Positions 5,908 through 7,198 of a stretch of DNA of 7,198 nt are shown one piece after another. Where the stretch lies: contig DYIS01000130.1 in the NCBI GenBank assembly GCA_020723545.1, positions 1-7,198 of the forward strand, in the 5' to 3' direction. Within the stretch, counting starts at the first letter, position 1. Each line of letters opens with the position of its first letter. The notes beneath the pieces were generated by a model. It had not been told where the DNA came from and searched no databases. It saw only the letters and a program-made list of their open reading frames with translations. The stretch comes from Ktedonobacter racemifer. GTDB taxonomy: Bacteria; Chloroflexota; DTOL01; JACQYG01. Made by a program: the position numbers and the translations under genes.

Positions 5908-6615
5908 ATGTTAGAAACCATTCAGTCGTTCTTTCTCCGGAACCTGGTGCCGGTCTTTTTCGTCTACGGGCTCAGTTTCCTCATCATGTTTGCGGCCATC
6001 GTGACCCGGGGCCGGGAGAGCGCGCGCTTTGGCCTGATGCGAAGCTTCACCTTCCTGGCCGGGTTCGGCCTGCTCCATGGGCTCACCGAATGGACCGACA
6101 TGGTCCGGCTCCTGGTGATGTCGCCGAAGCCCCCGGTGGTGGGGCTGGCGGTGCTGAAGCTGGGACTCCTGGTGGGATCATTTCAGTCCCTTTTGTACTT
6201 CGCTTTTGAGGTGCTGACCTCCGCCAGGATCGAGGAGCGGCGGCGATGGCAGGTCTATGTGTCGCCGCTATTGGTGATCGCCTACGCGGTGATCATTTAC
6301 TATGCGCTTGAGGACATTCGACTGGGGGAACTGGCTGCCCGGTATGCCCTGGGCTTCACCGGCGCCGGTCTGGCCTGTGTGGCCTTCGTCAACCTGTCCC
6401 ACAAGTTCAGTCTCATCGGGTTGGAGCAGCCCAGGCGCCATGCGCTTTTCGTAGCCTTTGGCTTTGGGGCATATGCCATCTTCGCCGGGCTCATGTTCGT
6501 TCCCTCGGGCCAGCCAGTGTTGGTCCTGGGCGTGCCGGTCCAGATCTTCCGGGCGGCCTGTGCCATCCTCATCGCCTTCTTCGTGGCTCGCCTGCTCATC
6601 TTCTTCAGGCGCTAA
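5908..6615 (+). CDS. Polytopic membrane protein resembling an orphan sensor domain
   Basis: The 235-residue protein is almost entirely hydrophobic, with about seven predicted membrane segments near residues 12-33, 44-60, 78-103, 116-135, 145-165, 178-198 and 208-232. Charged stretches lie between them (RGRESAR 34-40; SARIEERRRW 105-114). The segment FGLLHGLTEWTDM (53-65) after a FFVYGLSFLIMF start (17-28) recalls the N-terminal membrane module of some bacterial sensor kinases and cyclases; this is recognition by eye. No kinase, GGDEF or other output domain follows: the protein ends four residues after the last segment. It starts 9 nt after the PadR-fusion stop, so the two are almost surely co-transcribed. 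A purine run GGAGAAGGGG at 5886-5895 is rather far (12 nt) from the ATG. A plausible role, purely inferred, is signalling to or anchoring the upstream regulator. Confidence 0.8.
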   Translation: MLETIQSFFLRNLVPVFFVYGLSFLIMFAAIVTRGRESARFGLMRSFTFLAGFGLLHGLTEWTDMVRLLVMSPKPPVVGLAVLKLGLLVGSFQSLLYFAFEVLTSARIEERRRWQVYVSPLLVIAYAVIIYYALEDIRLGELAARYALGFTGAGLACVAFVNLSHKFSLIGLEQPRRHALFVAFGFGAYAIFAGLMFVPSGQPVLVLGVPVQIFRAACAILIAFFVARLLIFFRR

Positions 6616-6662
6616 CTCACCGAAGAGATTGAAAAAATAGACTCAATTCTGTGCCATATGTA

Positions 6663-6691
6663 TTGACTTTTGTGCTAAAATTTGCTATAAA
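6663..6691 (+). promoter_or_regulatory. Sigma70-type promoter for the cytochrome gene
   Basis: TTGACT (6663-6668) and TATAAA (6686-6691) are separated by exactly 17 bp in an AT-rich stretch. Transcription would begin near 6698, leaving a leader of roughly 235 nt before the cytochrome start. A second possible -10, TAAAAT, lies at 6676-6681 without a good -35. Confidence 0.7.
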
Positions 6692-6756
6692 AACCTTGTG
6701 ATATTCCGGCTTAATTGGCTAGGCGTTGCCTCTTGTTTCTCTAACGAACTAACTCT

Positions 6757-6785
6757 ATGCTTTTGATGCAGAGTGGAAGAAGCAT
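6757..6785 (+). other. Small hairpin in the cytochrome leader
   Basis: ATGCTT (6757-6762) pairs with AAGCAT (6780-6785) around a 17-nt loop. It lies between the promoter and the long inverted repeat and may be part of the same leader structure. The stem is short, so chance is possible. Confidence 0.3.
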
Positions 6786-6788
6786 AAT

Positions 6789-6922
6789 AATTAACACTAT
6801 CTTTGCACTTTTTGAAAGCCTACTACATGTTGATGTCCCGATGGTGCGACCTACAAGATGTAGTAACGAAAACCGCATTTGGTTGACCATAAGGGCAAAA
6901 CTGCAAAGATAGTGAATTAATT
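6789..6922. repeat. Long imperfect inverted repeat with nested hairpin (MITE-like or structured leader)
   Basis: The outer arms are AATTAA + CACTATCTTTGCA (6789-6807) and TGCAAAGATAGTG + AA + TTAATT (6902-6922): 19 bp with a 2-nt bulge, including 13 perfect pairs at 6795-6807/6902-6914. Inside is a nested stem TACTACAT (6821-6828) with ATGTAGTA (6858-6865), extended by TTG/CAA after one mismatch. The element has no coding potential that I can see, and is far more AT-rich than the flanking genes. It ends just before the Shine-Dalgarno sequence at 6925. Candidates are a miniature inverted-repeat element and a cis-acting RNA leader. I see no clear target-site duplication. Confidence 0.6.
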
Positions 6923-6924
6923 TC

Positions 6925-6930
6925 AGGAGG
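6925..6930 (+). promoter_or_regulatory. Strong Shine-Dalgarno that fixes the cytochrome start at ATA 6935
   Basis: AGGAGG followed by TG is a near-perfect anti-16S complement. The next in-frame codon at a workable distance (4 nt) is ATA at 6935. No ATG, GTG or TTG occurs in the frame between the upstream stop (6890-6892) and the lipobox. Confidence 0.7.
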
Positions 6931-6934
6931 TGGT

Positions 6935-7198
6935 ATAAAAGCGCATAGCGTTCTCAGAAAGCCAGTTGTCCTCCTCGGTCTCACCATCGTCCTCCTGGCC
7001 CTCCTGTACGCCCTGGTGGGCTGCGACCTCTCGCCAAAACCCACGGCCACCGCGGTCCCGCCCACCAAACCACCGGCTACTGCCACCCCCGTGCCACCTC
7101 AGGCTACGCCCACCGCCGCCGGGCCTGCTCTGCCCAGCGACAAGGCCACCTATGTGGGCGCGGAGAAGTGCAAGACCTGCCACAGCGACAGGTTCACG
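6935..7198 (+). CDS. Lipoprotein c-type cytochrome, 5' part (runs off the window)
   Basis: The visible 88 codons begin with a short basic segment (KAHSVLRK, 2-9) and a hydrophobic core (VVLLGLTIVLLALLYALVG, 11-29). A lipobox LVGC follows with lipidation Cys 30, so the protein should be exported and lipid-anchored outside the cytoplasmic membrane. A Pro/Thr/Ala-rich linker (about 34-67) follows, then YVGAEKCKTCH (73-83), whose CKTCH is a covalent haem c-binding site. The YVGxxxC..CH layout recalls multihaem cytochromes of the cytochrome c554 type, which would give an electron-transfer role, but the rest of the gene is missing. The start is placed at ATA 6935 because of the Shine-Dalgarno at 6925-6930 and because no ordinary start codon exists before the lipobox. 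An ATG-to-ATA change or a base-call error is possible. It has its own likely promoter at 6663. Confidence 0.8.
   Translation, partial: MKAHSVLRKPVVLLGLTIVLLALLYALVGCDLSPKPTATAVPPTKPPATATPVPPQATPTAAGPALPSDKATYVGAEKCKTCHSDRFT

Noticed and set aside
6628..6647. ATTGA/TCAAT inverted repeat after the membrane-protein gene as a terminator
   Set aside because: The stem has only five AT-rich pairs and no proper T tract follows.
6823..7183. Minus-strand open frames opposite the cytochrome start
   Set aside because: They are Gly/Arg-rich mirror images of the Pro/Thr linker with no family signature, and the plus-strand lipobox plus CKTCH is far more convincing.

Overview
This window looks like bacterial chromosome from a GC-rich organism. 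A member of the Chloroflexota is my best guess. It rests on the Pro/Thr-rich linker after the lipobox of the last protein, the PadR/DUF4388 regulator, and the Bacillus-like rib operon order. This is inference, with no marker gene to prove it.

Positions 1-3919 hold a complete riboflavin operon. A sigma70-type promoter (50-79) is followed by an FMN riboswitch (104-234), an intrinsic terminator (305-332), and then ribD (deaminase/reductase), ribE (riboflavin synthase), ribBA (DHBP synthase plus GTP cyclohydrolase II) and ribH (lumazine synthase), all on the + strand with gaps of 21-54 nt. Together the four enzymes take GTP and ribulose 5-phosphate to riboflavin, apart from the phosphatase step, which is usually encoded elsewhere. 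The terminator's 5' arm is complementary over 10 bases to the conserved 5' edge of the FMN aptamer, which gives a clear mechanism for feedback control.

Positions 3909-4341 are a second regulatory region. It holds a 10-bp inverted repeat that includes the ribH stop codon, a compact cobalamin (B12) riboswitch (3948-4080), a candidate antiterminator, a strong intrinsic terminator (4138-4170) and a cluster of three hairpins (4206-4266).

Positions 4342-6615 encode a tightly spaced pair that I cannot assign to a described system: a 518-residue PadR-type DNA-binding protein fused to a DUF4388/PATAN-like domain, and a 235-residue polytopic membrane protein resembling the sensor half of a signalling protein but with no output domain. 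Their position behind a B12 riboswitch is the most interesting point in the window.

Positions 6616-6934 are AT-rich and non-coding. They contain a good sigma70-like promoter and a long imperfect inverted repeat of about 134 nt. After them comes the 5' end of a lipoprotein c-type cytochrome gene, which runs off the window and seems to start at an ATA codon behind a strong Shine-Dalgarno sequence.
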